A stretch of 64,000 bases of DNA from Flavobacterium azizsancarii (GTDB lineage Bacteria > Bacteroidota > Bacteroidia > Flavobacteriales > Flavobacteriaceae), in the NCBI RefSeq assembly GCF_027980145.1, contig NZ_JAMZNK010000014.1:61693-125692 (forward strand), given 5' to 3'. A program made the position numbers and the translations under genes. A model generated the notes under the pieces. The model saw only the letters and a list, made by a program, of their open reading frames with translations, was not told the origin of the DNA and did no database searches. Shown one piece after another: positions 1-9,391 of this stretch (positions are counted from its first letter, which is position 1; every line of letters begins with the position of its first letter).

Positions 1-1284
1 GGCGAATTCAAACAATGGGCACAAACGCCTCCAATGGGTTGGAATAGCTGGGATTGTTATGGTTCGACTGTCGAAGAACACGAAGTAAAAGCCAATGCCG
101 ATTATATGGTAAAAAACCTAAAAAAGTTTGGTTGGGAATATGTTGTGGTTGACATCAGATGGTTTGTAGAAAATGACAAAGCAGGAGGATACAACCAGAA
201 AGATCCGCGTTATGTAATGGATCAGTACGGAAGATATCTACCTGCGCTAAATCGTTTTCCATCAGCAAAAGACGGACAAGGATTTAAACCTTTAGCAGAT
301 TATATTCACAAGAAAGGATTGAAATTCGGAATTCACATCATGCGTGGAATCCCTAAAAAAGCGGTTGAAGACAAATTGCCAATAAAAGGAGCAAACGGAA
401 TCACAGCGGATCAAATCTATACGACAGCCTTGCAGTGCGAATGGTTAAGAGACAATTATACTATTGTAGCCGATAAACCCGGAGCACAGGAATATTATGA
501 TTCATTATTTGAATTATATGCACAATGGGGCGTAGATTTTATCAAGATTGATGATTTATCAAGACCATATCACGAAGGAGAAATCAACTTAATCAGAAAT
601 GCGATTGACAAATGCGGACGTAAAATCGTACTGAGCACATCACCGGGAGAAACTCCTATAGAAGCCGCTGCGCACGTAACAAATCATGCAAACATGTGGC
701 GTATGGTTGATGATGTTTGGGACACTTGGCCACACATTACACATTTGATGAGTGTTGCTCAAAAATGGTACCCTTATATTGCACCCGGAGCATGGCCGGA
801 CTGTGATATGATTCCGTTAGGGCGTATCTCGTTAAGAGGAGAACGTGGAGAAGACAGAATGTCCCGTTTGACCAAAGATGAACAATATACACTGATTACT
901 TTCTTCAATATCTTTAAGTCTCCTTTGTTTTTTGGTGGAGATTTACCAAGCAACGATGCTTTTACCTTATCATTATTAACCAATAAAGAAGTGGTAAAAA
1001 TGCACAAAGAAAGTACAGATGTACAACAGCTTTTTCAGAAAGATGGAAAAATTGCCGTGATCTCAAAAAATCTTAAAGACGGCAGTGTTTATTTGGCATT
1101 ATTCAATATCTCAGATACTGCAACAGAAAATATTTCAGTAAATCTTTCTGACCTTGGAATTTCGGGTTCGGTTCAGGTTTCTAATCTATGGACGGGTGAA
1201 AAATCAAATATTGCGTCGGCAGCGATTTCAGCAACACTTAAACCGCACAGTTCAGTTTTATACCAATTAAAAAGTAAAAAATAA
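1..1284 (+). CDS. GH27 alpha-galactosidase, 5' end cut by the window
   Basis: The frame is open from base 1, reading GEFKQWAQTPPMGWNSWD, so the gene starts upstream and the ATG at 34 is internal. TPPMGWNSWD is the N-terminal signature of family GH27 (clan GH-D), retaining enzymes that release terminal alpha-galactose. The likely nucleophile is an Asp in DFIKIDDL (about residue 173 counted from base 34) and the likely acid/base an Asp in RMVDDVWDTW (about 230). The last 80 residues look like the family's C-terminal beta-sandwich. The stop overlaps the start of the GH43 gene by one base (TAATG), so the two are co-transcribed and probably translationally coupled. Family is clear; the true substrate is not, and the export signal lies outside the window. 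Confidence 0.9.
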   Translation, partial: GEFKQWAQTPPMGWNSWDCYGSTVEEHEVKANADYMVKNLKKFGWEYVVVDIRWFVENDKAGGYNQKDPRYVMDQYGRYLPALNRFPSAKDGQGFKPLADYIHKKGLKFGIHIMRGIPKKAVEDKLPIKGANGITADQIYTTALQCEWLRDNYTIVADKPGAQEYYDSLFELYAQWGVDFIKIDDLSRPYHEGEINLIRNAIDKCGRKIVLSTSPGETPIEAAAHVTNHANMWRMVDDVWDTWPHITHLMSVAQKWYPYIAPGAWPDCDMIPLGRISLRGERGEDRMSRLTKDEQYTLITFFNIFKSPLFFGGDLPSNDAFTLSLLTNKEVVKMHKESTDVQQLFQKDGKIAVISKNLKDGSVYLALFNISDTATENISVNLSDLGISGSVQVSNLWTGEKSNIASAAISATLKPHSSVLYQLKSKK

Positions 1285-3218
1285 TGAAAAAAATACAGTT
1301 TAGCCTCGGATTATTTTTAGTGTTTTTTACTTTATTACAAGCGCAGAATACACCAAAAGGAACACCGCCTGCTATTGCAGATAAAGATTTAACCGCTTAC
1401 TTGTTCGTTTATTTTACAGGAAATAATGTCGAAGAAGAAGCAGTACATTACGCCGTTAGTGCTGATGGATATCATTATTATCACCTGAACAATAATAAAC
1501 CTGTTATTGATAGTAAAACGATCAGCTCAACGGGAGGCGTTCGTGATCCTCATATTTTACGTGGCGATGATGGTAAAACTTTTTATATGGTTTTAACTGA
1601 TATGACTTCGTCAAAAGGCTGGGACAGTAATCGAGCCATGATTTTACTAAAAAGTACAGATCTTGTCAATTGGGAGAGTAGTTTGGTTAACATTCAAACG
1701 GCTTTTACGGGAAATGAAAATTTAAAACGAGTTTGGGCACCACAAACCATTTATGATGCAAAAGCAGGAAAGTATCTTGTCTACTTTAGTTTGCAATATG
1801 CCGGAGGTCCGGATAAAATTTATTACGCTTATGCAAATAAGGATTTCACAGCATTAGAAAGTGCTCCGAAACTTTTATTTGTACCAAAGTCTGAAAGAGC
1901 GTGTATTGACGGAGATATTATTGAAAAAGATGGAGTATATCATCTTTTCTATAAAACCGAAACGGAGAAAGCAGGAATAAAAGTAGCCACAACAACGGAT
2001 CTAACATCTGGAAAATGGGTTGAAAATGACAATTACCTGCAACAAACAAAAGATGGAGTTGAAGGTTCAAGTGTTTTTAAACTCAATAACTCTGATGATT
2101 ATATTTTAATGTATGATGTCTATACAAAAGGAAAATATCAGTTTACAAAAACGAAGGATCTTGAAAATTTTACGGTAATTGACAACGATATTTCAATGGA
2201 TTTTAATCCGCGTCACGGAACAATTTTGCCAATTACCAGATCTGAATTAAAAAAGCTTACTGCGAAATGGAGAATGCCTGAAAAATTTCCAAAATTAAAT
2301 AATAATCCGGTTTTAGAAGGTTATTATGCAGATCCTGAGATTTTATATTCAAACAAAACGAAGAAATATTATATCTATCCAACAAGTGATGGATTTGATG
2401 GATGGTCGGGAAATTATTTCAAAACTTTCTCATCAGATAATTTAACAGATTGGAAAGACGAAGGAATTATCGTGGATCTTAGAAAAGATGTAAGCTGGGC
2501 CAATCGAAATGCCTGGGCACCTTGCATTACAGAGAAAAAAATAAAGGGAAAATACAAGTATTTTTATTATTTCACAGCAGCCCAAAAAGTTGGCGTTGCA
2601 TCATCTGATAATCCAACCGGACCTTTTACAGACAGCGGAAAAGCTTTGGTAAACACCAGGCCTGAAGGGATAAAAGACGGTCAGGAAATTGACCCGGATG
2701 TTTTTACAGATCCTAAAACAGGAAAAAGTTATTTGTATTGGGGCAATATGTACATGGCTGTAGCCGAATTGAACCCTGATATGGTTTCGATCAAAAAAGG
2801 AAGTACAAAAGTGATCAAAGTAGATAAGACATATCGCGAAGGAACATATGTACTATATAGAAACGGGCAATACTATTTTTTATGGAGTGAAGACGATACC
2901 AGAAGCCCAAATTATAAAGTGAGATACGGAATTTCGAAATCGCCTTTGGGACCAATTGAGATTCCGGAAAACAATATCGTCATACAAGGAAATTCAGCTG
3001 AGGGTATTTATGCAACAGGACATAACTCAGTTTTGCAATTACCCAATAAAGACGAATGGTATATTGTTTACCATCGATTTTCCTACCCAACGGGAATAAA
3101 AATGGGTGATGCCGGAGGTTTTCATCGTGAAGTTTGCATAGACAAACTAGAGTTTAATCAGGATGGAACTATAAAACAAGTGGTTCCGACACATACTGGA
3201 GTGAATGCAATAAAATAA
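1284..3218 (+). CDS. Secreted protein with two GH43-type domains
   Basis: A 644-residue protein with an N-terminal signal peptide ending near LLQAQ. It holds two five-bladed propeller domains of the GH43 type. The first (about 35-330) has VRDPHI, CIDGDI and VEGSSVF at the expected Asp/Asp/Glu positions. The second (about 345-640) has ADPEI, QEIDPDVF and an EGTYVLYRNGQYY segment with the expected acid Glu. Both therefore appear catalytically competent. GH43 enzymes are mostly alpha-L-arabinofuranosidases, beta-xylosidases or exo-galactanases. It overlaps the upstream GH27 gene by one base, so the pair probably trims galactose- and arabinose- or xylose-decorated chains. Linkage specificity cannot be read from the sequence. 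A terminator follows directly. Confidence 0.85.
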   Translation: MKKIQFSLGLFLVFFTLLQAQNTPKGTPPAIADKDLTAYLFVYFTGNNVEEEAVHYAVSADGYHYYHLNNNKPVIDSKTISSTGGVRDPHILRGDDGKTFYMVLTDMTSSKGWDSNRAMILLKSTDLVNWESSLVNIQTAFTGNENLKRVWAPQTIYDAKAGKYLVYFSLQYAGGPDKIYYAYANKDFTALESAPKLLFVPKSERACIDGDIIEKDGVYHLFYKTETEKAGIKVATTTDLTSGKWVENDNYLQQTKDGVEGSSVFKLNNSDDYILMYDVYTKGKYQFTKTKDLENFTVIDNDISMDFNPRHGTILPITRSELKKLTAKWRMPEKFPKLNNNPVLEGYYADPEILYSNKTKKYYIYPTSDGFDGWSGNYFKTFSSDNLTDWKDEGIIVDLRKDVSWANRNAWAPCITEKKIKGKYKYFYYFTAAQKVGVASSDNPTGPFTDSGKALVNTRPEGIKDGQEIDPDVFTDPKTGKSYLYWGNMYMAVAELNPDMVSIKKGSTKVIKVDKTYREGTYVLYRNGQYYFLWSEDDTRSPNYKVRYGISKSPLGPIEIPENNIVIQGNSAEGIYATGHNSVLQLPNKDEWYIVYHRFSYPTGIKMGDAGGFHREVCIDKLEFNQDGTIKQVVPTHTGVNAIK

Positions 3219-3240
3219 TTGATTTTGGTCAATAAAAGTA

Positions 3241-3275
3241 AGGGCTGTTTCTATTCAAAGAAACAGCCCTTTTTT
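3241..3275 (+). terminator. Rho-independent terminator of the GH27-GH43 unit
   Basis: A perfect 10-bp stem (AGGGCTGTTT with AAACAGCCCT) around a 10-nt loop is followed by a run of T, 22 bases after the GH43 stop. The next gene is on the opposite strand and ends just beyond it. Confidence 0.85.
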
Positions 3276-3290
3276 ATGCTATAACTTTAT

Positions 3291-3623
3291 TTATACTGTC
3301 TGATCGTCTGTAGTGGCATCAGGTGCATTTTTCTTTACAGATTCAATTCCGTTTTCTCTTGCCGAAACACTTTCATACATTTCGCTTGAGCCAATAATCT
3401 GACCATTGCTGGCTTTTAAATTAAAATACGGTTTTCCGTTTTTAGCTTCTTTTCTGTCAAAACGACCATCATCCTGAGAGTTGGTTTTTACAGAATCGAT
3501 TCCGTTTGTACAAGCTGCTTTTGTAGTATAACCTTCGCTGGTTAAAATGGTTTGGCCATTACCTGCTTTCAAATTAAATTGGAATTCGCCATTGGTTCTT
3601 TTAGTAATTACAAATTTTCCCAT
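3291..3623 (-). CDS. YegP/DUF1508 family small protein
   Basis: A 110-residue protein made of two tandem copies of the roughly 48-residue DUF1508 (YegP) unit. Each copy has the pattern F..K...G...FNLKA.NGQ.I..SE.Y......GI.SVK. The first spans about 1-50, the second about 53-100, and a short acidic tail follows. Members are small cytoplasmic proteins of unknown biochemical role, common in soil and freshwater bacteria. It converges on the GH43 gene and has its own upstream region (3624-3872), so it is unlikely to belong to the carbohydrate unit. Family assignment is confident; function is unknown. Confidence 0.85.
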   Translation of the reverse strand: MGKFVITKRTNGEFQFNLKAGNGQTILTSEGYTTKAACTNGIDSVKTNSQDDGRFDRKEAKNGKPYFNLKASNGQIIGSSEMYESVSARENGIESVKKNAPDATTDDQTV

Positions 3624-3872
3624 GTAGTTTTATTTTAGTTAATTATAATTTATTTTGCTACAGATAAAAATACAAAACTTCATCATATAAATCATACAGT
3701 TTAATGAAATAATGAACTGCTAACCAGATAAGAAAAGGAGATAAGGCACGAAGTACATTTGATTTTGGATTTTGTTTATTTACTTTTATTTTAAATATAA
3801 GTATGAAAGAAAAGTTAAAGAGAAGAATTAATACAGGAATATTCTTATATTTATGTTCTAACAGTTTATATC

Positions 3873-4358
3873 ATGAAAAATTTAATATTAGCATTCCTTG
3901 TTGCTTTTCAGTTATTATCTTGTAATTCAAAACAAAAGGAAGAAACTCCTGAGCATTCCGCCAATGTTGTAGATAATGATACTACAAATGACGAGAGTAA
4001 GGATGAAGTTGCTGTGTACGAAGGATTGTTGCCATGTGCTGATTGCGAGGGAATTGAAACAGTATTAAAAATTTATAGAGGAGATGGTACGATGGAAAGC
4101 CATAAATTTGAGTTGTCGACTATTTATAAAGGAAAAGCACCTGAAAAAAAATTAGAAAAAAAAGGCAATTTCAATCTCGAAAGAGGATTAGGAAATGATC
4201 CTGACGGAACGATTTATGTGCTGAATTACGATAAACCCCAATCAGAACAAATTTTTTATGGTTACTCTGCTGATAATCCGGATAAGATTTTTTTGCTGAA
4301 TAGTAAAAGGGAAAAAATAAAATCGAAGTTAGATTATTCATTATCATTAAATGAATAA
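3873..4358 (+). CDS. NlpE-like envelope stress lipoprotein
   Basis: A 161-residue protein starting with a lipoprotein signal (LLSCNS, Cys about residue 17) and an acidic linker, followed by an NlpE-like N-terminal domain. The diagnostic segment is YEGLLPCADCEGI (about residues 49-61) with its CxxC pair, as in the copper-resistance/envelope-stress lipoprotein NlpE. The C-terminal OB-like domain of E. coli NlpE is absent, as in most Bacteroidota homologues. Probably anchored to the periplasmic face of a membrane. It is monocistronic, with its own terminator. A role in surface or copper stress sensing is inferred from the family only. Confidence 0.8.
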   Translation: MKNLILAFLVAFQLLSCNSKQKEETPEHSANVVDNDTTNDESKDEVAVYEGLLPCADCEGIETVLKIYRGDGTMESHKFELSTIYKGKAPEKKLEKKGNFNLERGLGNDPDGTIYVLNYDKPQSEQIFYGYSADNPDKIFLLNSKREKIKSKLDYSLSLNE

Positions 4359-4383
4359 TAGAACTGCTTTTTTAATAAAGTAA

Positions 4384-4419
4384 AAAGAGTTAAAGTTTTT
4401 TAAGCTTTAACTCTTTTTT
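4384..4419 (+). terminator. Rho-independent terminator after the NlpE-like gene
   Basis: A 12-bp perfect stem AAAGAGTTAAAG / CTTTAACTCTTT is followed by T residues, 25 bases after the stop codon at 4358. Confidence 0.85.
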
Positions 4420-4603
4420 ATACTAAAAATTGAAATATCTGTTTGGTAAATTGTGTTTATTAAAAATGACATTTTTTCATATTTACCTAATCCTTAGAGT
4501 GTTGTTTCTGAAGAAATGGCAGTTTTTTTGCTTTGGTATTTGTTTTGTAATAACGTTATCAGGAAAATTAATTTAATGTATAACTGTTTAAAAAGTAGAA
4601 ATC

Positions 4604-5056
4604 ATGCTTAGTATCAGAAAAAACGGGAACAATACCCCATCACTTCCTGGATTATTCGAAGATTTTTTGAACCGTGAGCTTTTTAATTGGGGAAACAGTA
4701 ATTTTTCTTCCACAATTACAACCGTACCCTCTATAAATATCAAAGAAACAGATGATAATTACGAGGTTGAGGTTGCTGCTCCGGGACTTGATAAAAAAGA
4801 CTTTAATGTCTCACTTGATAATAATTTGCTAACGATTTCCTGCACGAAATCAGTTAGTCAAGAAGATAAAGGGGAAAATAATAGCTACAATCGTCGTGAA
4901 TTTAGTTATCAGTCTTTCCATAGAAGTTTTGAATTGCCAAATGTTGTGGATGAAGATTATATAAATGCCCACTATGAAAATGGGCTTTTAAATCTTACCA
5001 TTCCTAAAAAGGAACAGGCAAAACAAAAAGAACCAAAATTGATTGAAATAAAGTGA
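4604..5056 (+). CDS. Small heat-shock protein, Hsp20/alpha-crystallin family
   Basis: A 150-residue ATP-independent holdase chaperone of the cytoplasm. The alpha-crystallin domain occupies about residues 38-140, with the family signatures VEVAAPGLDKKDFNVSL and, near the end, YENGLLNLTIPKKE. The short N-terminal arm and Lys-rich C-terminus (ending PKLIEIK) include the IEI-type tail used for oligomer assembly. Length is normal for the family. It stands alone between two terminators. No CIRCE-type operator is visible upstream. Confidence 0.93.
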   Translation: MLSIRKNGNNTPSLPGLFEDFLNRELFNWGNSNFSSTITTVPSINIKETDDNYEVEVAAPGLDKKDFNVSLDNNLLTISCTKSVSQEDKGENNSYNRREFSYQSFHRSFELPNVVDEDYINAHYENGLLNLTIPKKEQAKQKEPKLIEIK

Positions 5057-5112
5057 TACATTTCAATTTAAATTTTGATGTTTATTAATTTGTTTTATTT
5101 TATTTAATGTTA

Positions 5113-5144
5113 GGGGCTGTCTATTTTTAGACAGCCTCTTTTTT
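5113..5144 (+). terminator. Rho-independent terminator after hsp20
   Basis: Stem GGGGCTGTCT / AGACAGCCTC (one G-U pair) with a 6-nt loop and TTTTTT tail, 56 bases past the hsp20 stop and directly before the converging DUF1349 gene. Confidence 0.85.
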
Positions 5145-5151
5145 ATTGGAA

Positions 5152-5907
5152 CTAATTTCCCATTCGAAAATCGGTAACACTTTTTTGGTCCAGAGTAATT
5201 TCTTCAAAAATACTTTGACTTCCTTTGTCTACAGGACATTGTGTACTAATTCCCATCCAGATCGTTGCAGAATAGTTGTTTTTATACAAGCGAACCATTT
5301 GCCAGTTTTTTTTATCCAGAGAATAATAACTTGCTACAGTACGGGTATCGGAGGATATTTTCATATAGATCGTTGGTTTTTTGACAACATCATGATTGTT
5401 ATCGTCAGATGTTCCAATCGTACGAACCGTTACAACACGATGATTGCCGCGCTCGTCCTGCTCAAAACAGAATTTCTGATAAAAATTGTCATTCACATAA
5501 ATATATAAAACACCGGCATTGTACAATCCTTTCTCTGTAAATTCAGGTGTTACTTTAGATATTAAAGTAAAAGGTTTTGTATTATCCACTTTCGACAGTA
5601 GGATAGGAGCGCTATTATTGGATAGTTCACCGTTGGGATCAGAAAAATAATCTTTCTTTTCGCCAGCGCGAAATACTACTTTACCATTAGCATCTGCTTT
5701 TGCAAGCGTATCTGCACCATTTACTGCTTTTGTAAAATGAATATTAGGAAGTTTAATATCGCAAGGACTGCCATTGACAAAGGCAGAATCTACTTTTGTA
5801 CTGTTTTGTGAAGTTGGTGATACTGCTTCTTTTTGGTTATTGTTCCCGCAGCTAGGAAACAAAGTTAATCCTGATAAAATGCAGAGACCATAAAATTTTG
5901 ATTTCAT
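5152..5907 (-). CDS. DUF1349 family lipoprotein
   Basis: A 251-residue protein with a lipoprotein signal ending LFPSCGNNN (Cys about residue 20), a Ser/Asn-rich linker and a DUF1349 domain from about 50 to the end. The recognisable core is FTLISKVTPEF followed by YNAGVLYIYVNDNFYQKFCFEQ, and SLDKKNWQMVRLY near the C-terminus. DUF1349 is a concanavalin-like beta-sandwich often found in carbohydrate-related proteins, where it may bind sugar. A related domain occurs inside the GH16 protein at 37631-41593. No catalytic residues can be assigned. It faces away from the LuxR-type gene at 6012, so the 104-base gap must hold two divergent promoters. Confidence 0.75.
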   Translation of the reverse strand: MKSKFYGLCILSGLTLFPSCGNNNQKEAVSPTSQNSTKVDSAFVNGSPCDIKLPNIHFTKAVNGADTLAKADANGKVVFRAGEKKDYFSDPNGELSNNSAPILLSKVDNTKPFTLISKVTPEFTEKGLYNAGVLYIYVNDNFYQKFCFEQDERGNHRVVTVRTIGTSDDNNHDVVKKPTIYMKISSDTRTVASYYSLDKKNWQMVRLYKNNYSATIWMGISTQCPVDKGSQSIFEEITLDQKSVTDFRMGN

Positions 5908-6011
5908 AAAAGGCTTTTTTTTAATAGAAAAATTATATTTTTAGTTTATCAAAAATACTACTGCTTTCCAAAAGCCGCAATACGTAAAATTAACCATTTT
6001 AAGTTCCATTT

Positions 6012-6785
6012 ATGTCAAATGTATCCGTCGGGAATCAATTATCAGCTACTTTATTAGAACAAACATTTTCGATCGAAGAATGCGATGATATAGAAAAATT
6101 CAAACAATTAGTAGCAGGTTATGTGAGCCTTGATCAGTGTGTGGCAGTATTGTCTGATTTTCAGGCAGATTGCAGTTATATTTATGCAGGTAATTTCGGA
6201 AAAGTATTTGGATTGCCTTCTGAAAACTCTGTTATCGATTCTGCTTTTGAAGAGTGTATTTTTACCAAAATTAATCCGTATGATTTAATTGAACGTCACA
6301 TTTTAGAATTAAATTATTTTCAATACCTCAAAAGTCTGCCTTTTCAGGACAGTCATAAATATAGTACATCAAGCAGGATACGAACTCAAAATACAATCGA
6401 GAATTGTGCTTATATCAACCACCGCACAATTTACCTGAAAAGTTTCAGCAACGGGAGCATCTGGCTGGCCTTATGTCTCTATGCCCCGTCAGCAGACACT
6501 CAGCCACGCTTGGGAATTGATGGCAAAATAGTAAACATTGAAACCGGTGACGTTATTGCAATCGAAAAATACAAGCATTATGAGCAAACATTACTCACTA
6601 AAAGAGAACTTGAAATCCTGAGGCTTGTTGCCAAAGGAAGTAACAGCGAACAAATTGCAGCACAGCTGAATATTTCAGTTTATACCGTGCGCCGTCACAG
6701 GCAAAATATAATAGAGAAAATGAAAGTGGCCAACACTACCGAAGCGGTAAAAACGGCAATGGTAATGGGAATTATTTCTATTTAA
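6012..6785 (+). CDS. LuxR-type transcriptional regulator with PAS-like N-terminus
   Basis: A 257-residue cytoplasmic protein. The C-terminal 65 residues are a LuxR/GerE helix-turn-helix: LTKRELEILRLVAKGSNSEQ, then IAAQLNISVYTVRRHRQNI and a final helix with NTTEAVKTA. The N-terminal 190 residues have the alternating pattern of a PAS-like sensor, a common layout for orphan LuxR-type regulators in Flavobacterium. No receiver domain or conserved phospho-Asp is visible, so it is probably a one-component ligand sensor. It is transcribed divergently from the DUF1349 lipoprotein gene, a possible target. Confidence 0.82.
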   Translation: MSNVSVGNQLSATLLEQTFSIEECDDIEKFKQLVAGYVSLDQCVAVLSDFQADCSYIYAGNFGKVFGLPSENSVIDSAFEECIFTKINPYDLIERHILELNYFQYLKSLPFQDSHKYSTSSRIRTQNTIENCAYINHRTIYLKSFSNGSIWLALCLYAPSADTQPRLGIDGKIVNIETGDVIAIEKYKHYEQTLLTKRELEILRLVAKGSNSEQIAAQLNISVYTVRRHRQNIIEKMKVANTTEAVKTAMVMGIISI

Positions 6786-6811
6786 GGAAATATCTTTTTT
6801 AATTGACCAAT

Positions 6812-6846
6812 AAAAAAAGAGACACTAATTTGATTAAGTGTCTCTT
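6812..6846 (-). terminator. Terminator between converging genes
   Basis: AAGAGACACT / AGTGTCTCTT stem. On the minus strand it is followed by a T7 tract (A7 at 6812-6818 on plus), as expected for the end of the DUF2911 gene. It may also serve the LuxR-type gene from the other side. Confidence 0.75.
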
Positions 6847-6871
6847 GTTATGTATGTTTTATGCTAAACAA

Positions 6872-7435
6872 TTATTTAATTGTGATCGGAACTTCAACTG
6901 TTGTTTTATCCCATCCAATTACAAGATTTGTAACAGATCCCTGAGTTGTAAAAGCAATTGATAATGCTTCGATTACTGTTGAAACTGGTTTTACAGGAAC
7001 TGAAACTCTCAAAAGATCTTTAGTTTCATCGTAGGCATAATTTCCCCATAAATCAAGTTCTTTATTGATAATGATTGTCCATTTGTCTTTTTCAGGAATA
7101 GCAAACAAGCTATAGGTTCCAGCCGGAACTTTTTTACCATCAATCGTAACTGCTTTGTAGAATTTGATTTCAGTATTTTCATTGGCACCAACTCTCCAAA
7201 CTTCACCAAACTTAATTAAGTCACCAAAAATAGTACGCCCTTTTACAGAAGGTCTTGCATAAATAACTTTGATAACAGGATTTGGAGCATCGGTTTTTTT
7301 GAACTTTACTGCCTTGTTTGGGAAATAAGAAATATCAACCGGACTTGCATCAAGTGGAGCAAATTTTACCACATCCTGAGCTTGAACTGTAAAGGCAGCA
7401 AATAAAGTAACTACCAGTAAACTTAATTTTTTCAT
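6872..7435 (-). CDS. DUF2911 family secreted protein
   Basis: A 187-residue protein with a clear signal peptide (ending AFTVQAQ). The rest matches DUF2911, a family common in Bacteroidota. Its hallmarks here are YARPSVKGRTIFGDL, GEVWRVGANENTEI and KVPAGTYSLFAIP, followed by the family's GNYAYDETKD-like segment. The fold is probably a beta-sandwich exported to the periplasm. No enzyme activity is known for the family. It is monocistronic and ends at the hairpin at 6812-6846. Family assignment is strong; function is unknown. Confidence 0.85.
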   Translation of the reverse strand: MKKLSLLVVTLFAAFTVQAQDVVKFAPLDASPVDISYFPNKAVKFKKTDAPNPVIKVIYARPSVKGRTIFGDLIKFGEVWRVGANENTEIKFYKAVTIDGKKVPAGTYSLFAIPEKDKWTIIINKELDLWGNYAYDETKDLLRVSVPVKPVSTVIEALSIAFTTQGSVTNLVIGWDKTTVEVPITIK

Positions 7436-7542
7436 ATGATTACAATTTTTAGAATAACTACAAAGTAAGTTAATAATGAATAAAAATCATACCATTGCAC
7501 TTTGTTTTTTGTTAATGAATTGCTAACAGTTCTTAATTTTTA

Positions 7543-9351
7543 TTATTCTTTTTTCTTCTTGGCATACCAATCCTGCATGATATAAAAAGCTTTCTTCTTA
7601 TTACCATCGTTGGAGATCAGTCCTTTTCTGTTGTATCCGTCCTGAATTCCCGGAAGCAATCGTTTTGGAGATCTGAAATCTACCAGAATCCATGGGCTTA
7701 AACCGCTAAGATGAGGTATTTTTTCGATCATTTTCAGATTTTGAATATACAAGTATTCCTGATATTCCTCTGTCCATCGCTCGTTTTTTTCTCCGTGAAA
7801 TCCTTGTTTGGCATCTCCGCCAAATTCAGAAACAATTACAGGTTTGTTATAAGGTGTATCCCAAAACGTCTTTTCGGCATTTTCTAAATTACCACCATAC
7901 CAGCCTAAATATTGATTGAAAGCAATAATGTCAAGAGATTTTCCAATCTCGTCATCAATCATTCCAACTCCGTTTACATTGTGCGTCAATAACGCAGCAC
8001 TAATTAATCGGGTATTGTCCAGTGATTTTGTATGTGTCACTAAATTTTTGATAAAAGTATTTCTGGCATCAGATATTGGAGTTTCATTTGCCATTGACCA
8101 GATAATAATGCAAGCTCTGTTTTTGTCTCTCGTTATGGCAGTTGTCAATTGATCCTGTGCATTTTGATATGTTTTTTCGTTGGTAAATTCAACTGTCCAG
8201 TACACCGGAATTTCTTCCCAAACCATTAATCCTAATTTATCGGCAAGTCTGATAATGTTTTCATTATGCGGGTAATGGGCCAAACGAACATAATTGCAAC
8301 CCAATTCCTGAGCCCAGCTTAATAAGCGCAAAGCATCTTCCTCAGAATTGGCACGTCCGCCTTTTGCATTTTCTTCATGAATCGAAATACCGCGTAAAAA
8401 GATTTGTTTACCATTCAATAGAATTTTGTCTCCTTGTGTTTCAATTGTTCTAAAACCAATATTATCCTTTAGTTTTTGTCCGTTATAATCAATTATAACT
8501 TCATATAATTTTGGATTTTCCGAAGACCATAAGGAAATTTTCTTAGACGGAATTTCAAAATTTACAGTTCCGTCCGCACTAGCTTTTCCTTTGTAATTGA
8601 TTTTCAATTCAGGAATAGAAACCGTTACCTGATTTTGCGTCGAATTAAAATTATTGATTTTTACGAAACCTGAAATCAAAGCGGTATTTCCTTTTTTAAG
8701 CTGAATGTTGTAATCTTCAACAAACGATCCGTTTTCCTCGATAAGAGTTACATCACGCGTGATTCCGCCGTAATTCCACCAGTCGGTATTAATTGTTGGC
8801 ACATCTTCTTTATGACGGGTATTATCCACTTTAATAACCAGATAATTGTCTTTTGGTTTTACTATTGAAGTTACTTCATAATTAAATGGGGTAAAACCAC
8901 CTTCGTGATTTCCTAGTTTTTTACCGTTTAAATAAACATCTGCTTTATAATTAATTGCGCCAAAATAGACAAAAAGACGTTTTTTATCCTTCAAATCATA
9001 ATCAAATGATTTCTTGAACCAAATATTTCCCTCGTAATACTTTAGTTCCGGAACCTGCGAATTCCAGTCGCCGGGAATATTTATTTTAGGCGATTTATCA
9101 AAATCATATTCTACCAATTCCTGTTTGTTTACGGCATGATAATTATTGAAAAAAGCACCATTCGATGGTTTTTCTTGTTTGTCATACTGATCAAGATGAA
9201 AGCTGTAGAAGCCCGTTTGATACGGATCAATAATATAATTCCAAACGCCGTTTAAAGAAGTTGTCGTTCGGTTTGGAACATTTGAAATCAGGTTTTGTGC
9301 CTGCCCGATAAAGACAGTTGTTAATAGTAAAAGAGTAATTAATTTTTTCAT
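7543..9351 (-). CDS. Exported GH2 glycosidase, beta-glucuronidase/beta-galactosidase type
   Basis: A 602-residue protein with a signal peptide (MKKLITLLLLTTVFIGQAQ) and the three-domain GH2 core: sugar-binding jelly roll (about 25-215), Ig-like domain (about 215-310) and TIM barrel (about 310-600). The acid/base Glu is in WSMANETP (about residue 423) and the nucleophile Glu in VSEFGGDA (about 506). WNYGGITRDV and the short length without later Ig domains resemble beta-glucuronidases more than long LacZ-type enzymes. As last gene of the PUL operon, downstream of the lyase and GH88, release of glucuronate from non-reducing ends would fit. Galactosidase activity cannot be excluded. Confidence 0.85.
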   Translation of the reverse strand: MKKLITLLLLTTVFIGQAQNLISNVPNRTTTSLNGVWNYIIDPYQTGFYSFHLDQYDKQEKPSNGAFFNNYHAVNKQELVEYDFDKSPKINIPGDWNSQVPELKYYEGNIWFKKSFDYDLKDKKRLFVYFGAINYKADVYLNGKKLGNHEGGFTPFNYEVTSIVKPKDNYLVIKVDNTRHKEDVPTINTDWWNYGGITRDVTLIEENGSFVEDYNIQLKKGNTALISGFVKINNFNSTQNQVTVSIPELKINYKGKASADGTVNFEIPSKKISLWSSENPKLYEVIIDYNGQKLKDNIGFRTIETQGDKILLNGKQIFLRGISIHEENAKGGRANSEEDALRLLSWAQELGCNYVRLAHYPHNENIIRLADKLGLMVWEEIPVYWTVEFTNEKTYQNAQDQLTTAITRDKNRACIIIWSMANETPISDARNTFIKNLVTHTKSLDNTRLISAALLTHNVNGVGMIDDEIGKSLDIIAFNQYLGWYGGNLENAEKTFWDTPYNKPVIVSEFGGDAKQGFHGEKNERWTEEYQEYLYIQNLKMIEKIPHLSGLSPWILVDFRSPKRLLPGIQDGYNRKGLISNDGNKKKAFYIMQDWYAKKKKE

Positions 9352-9391
9352 TGGGTAAATTTTATTTTTTAATATTTTTATGCTTTCAGAC

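Noticed and set aside
5146..5508. 120-codon plus-strand frame opposite the DUF1349 lipoprotein
   Set aside because: Starts on the hsp20 terminator side and is antisense to a recognised family.
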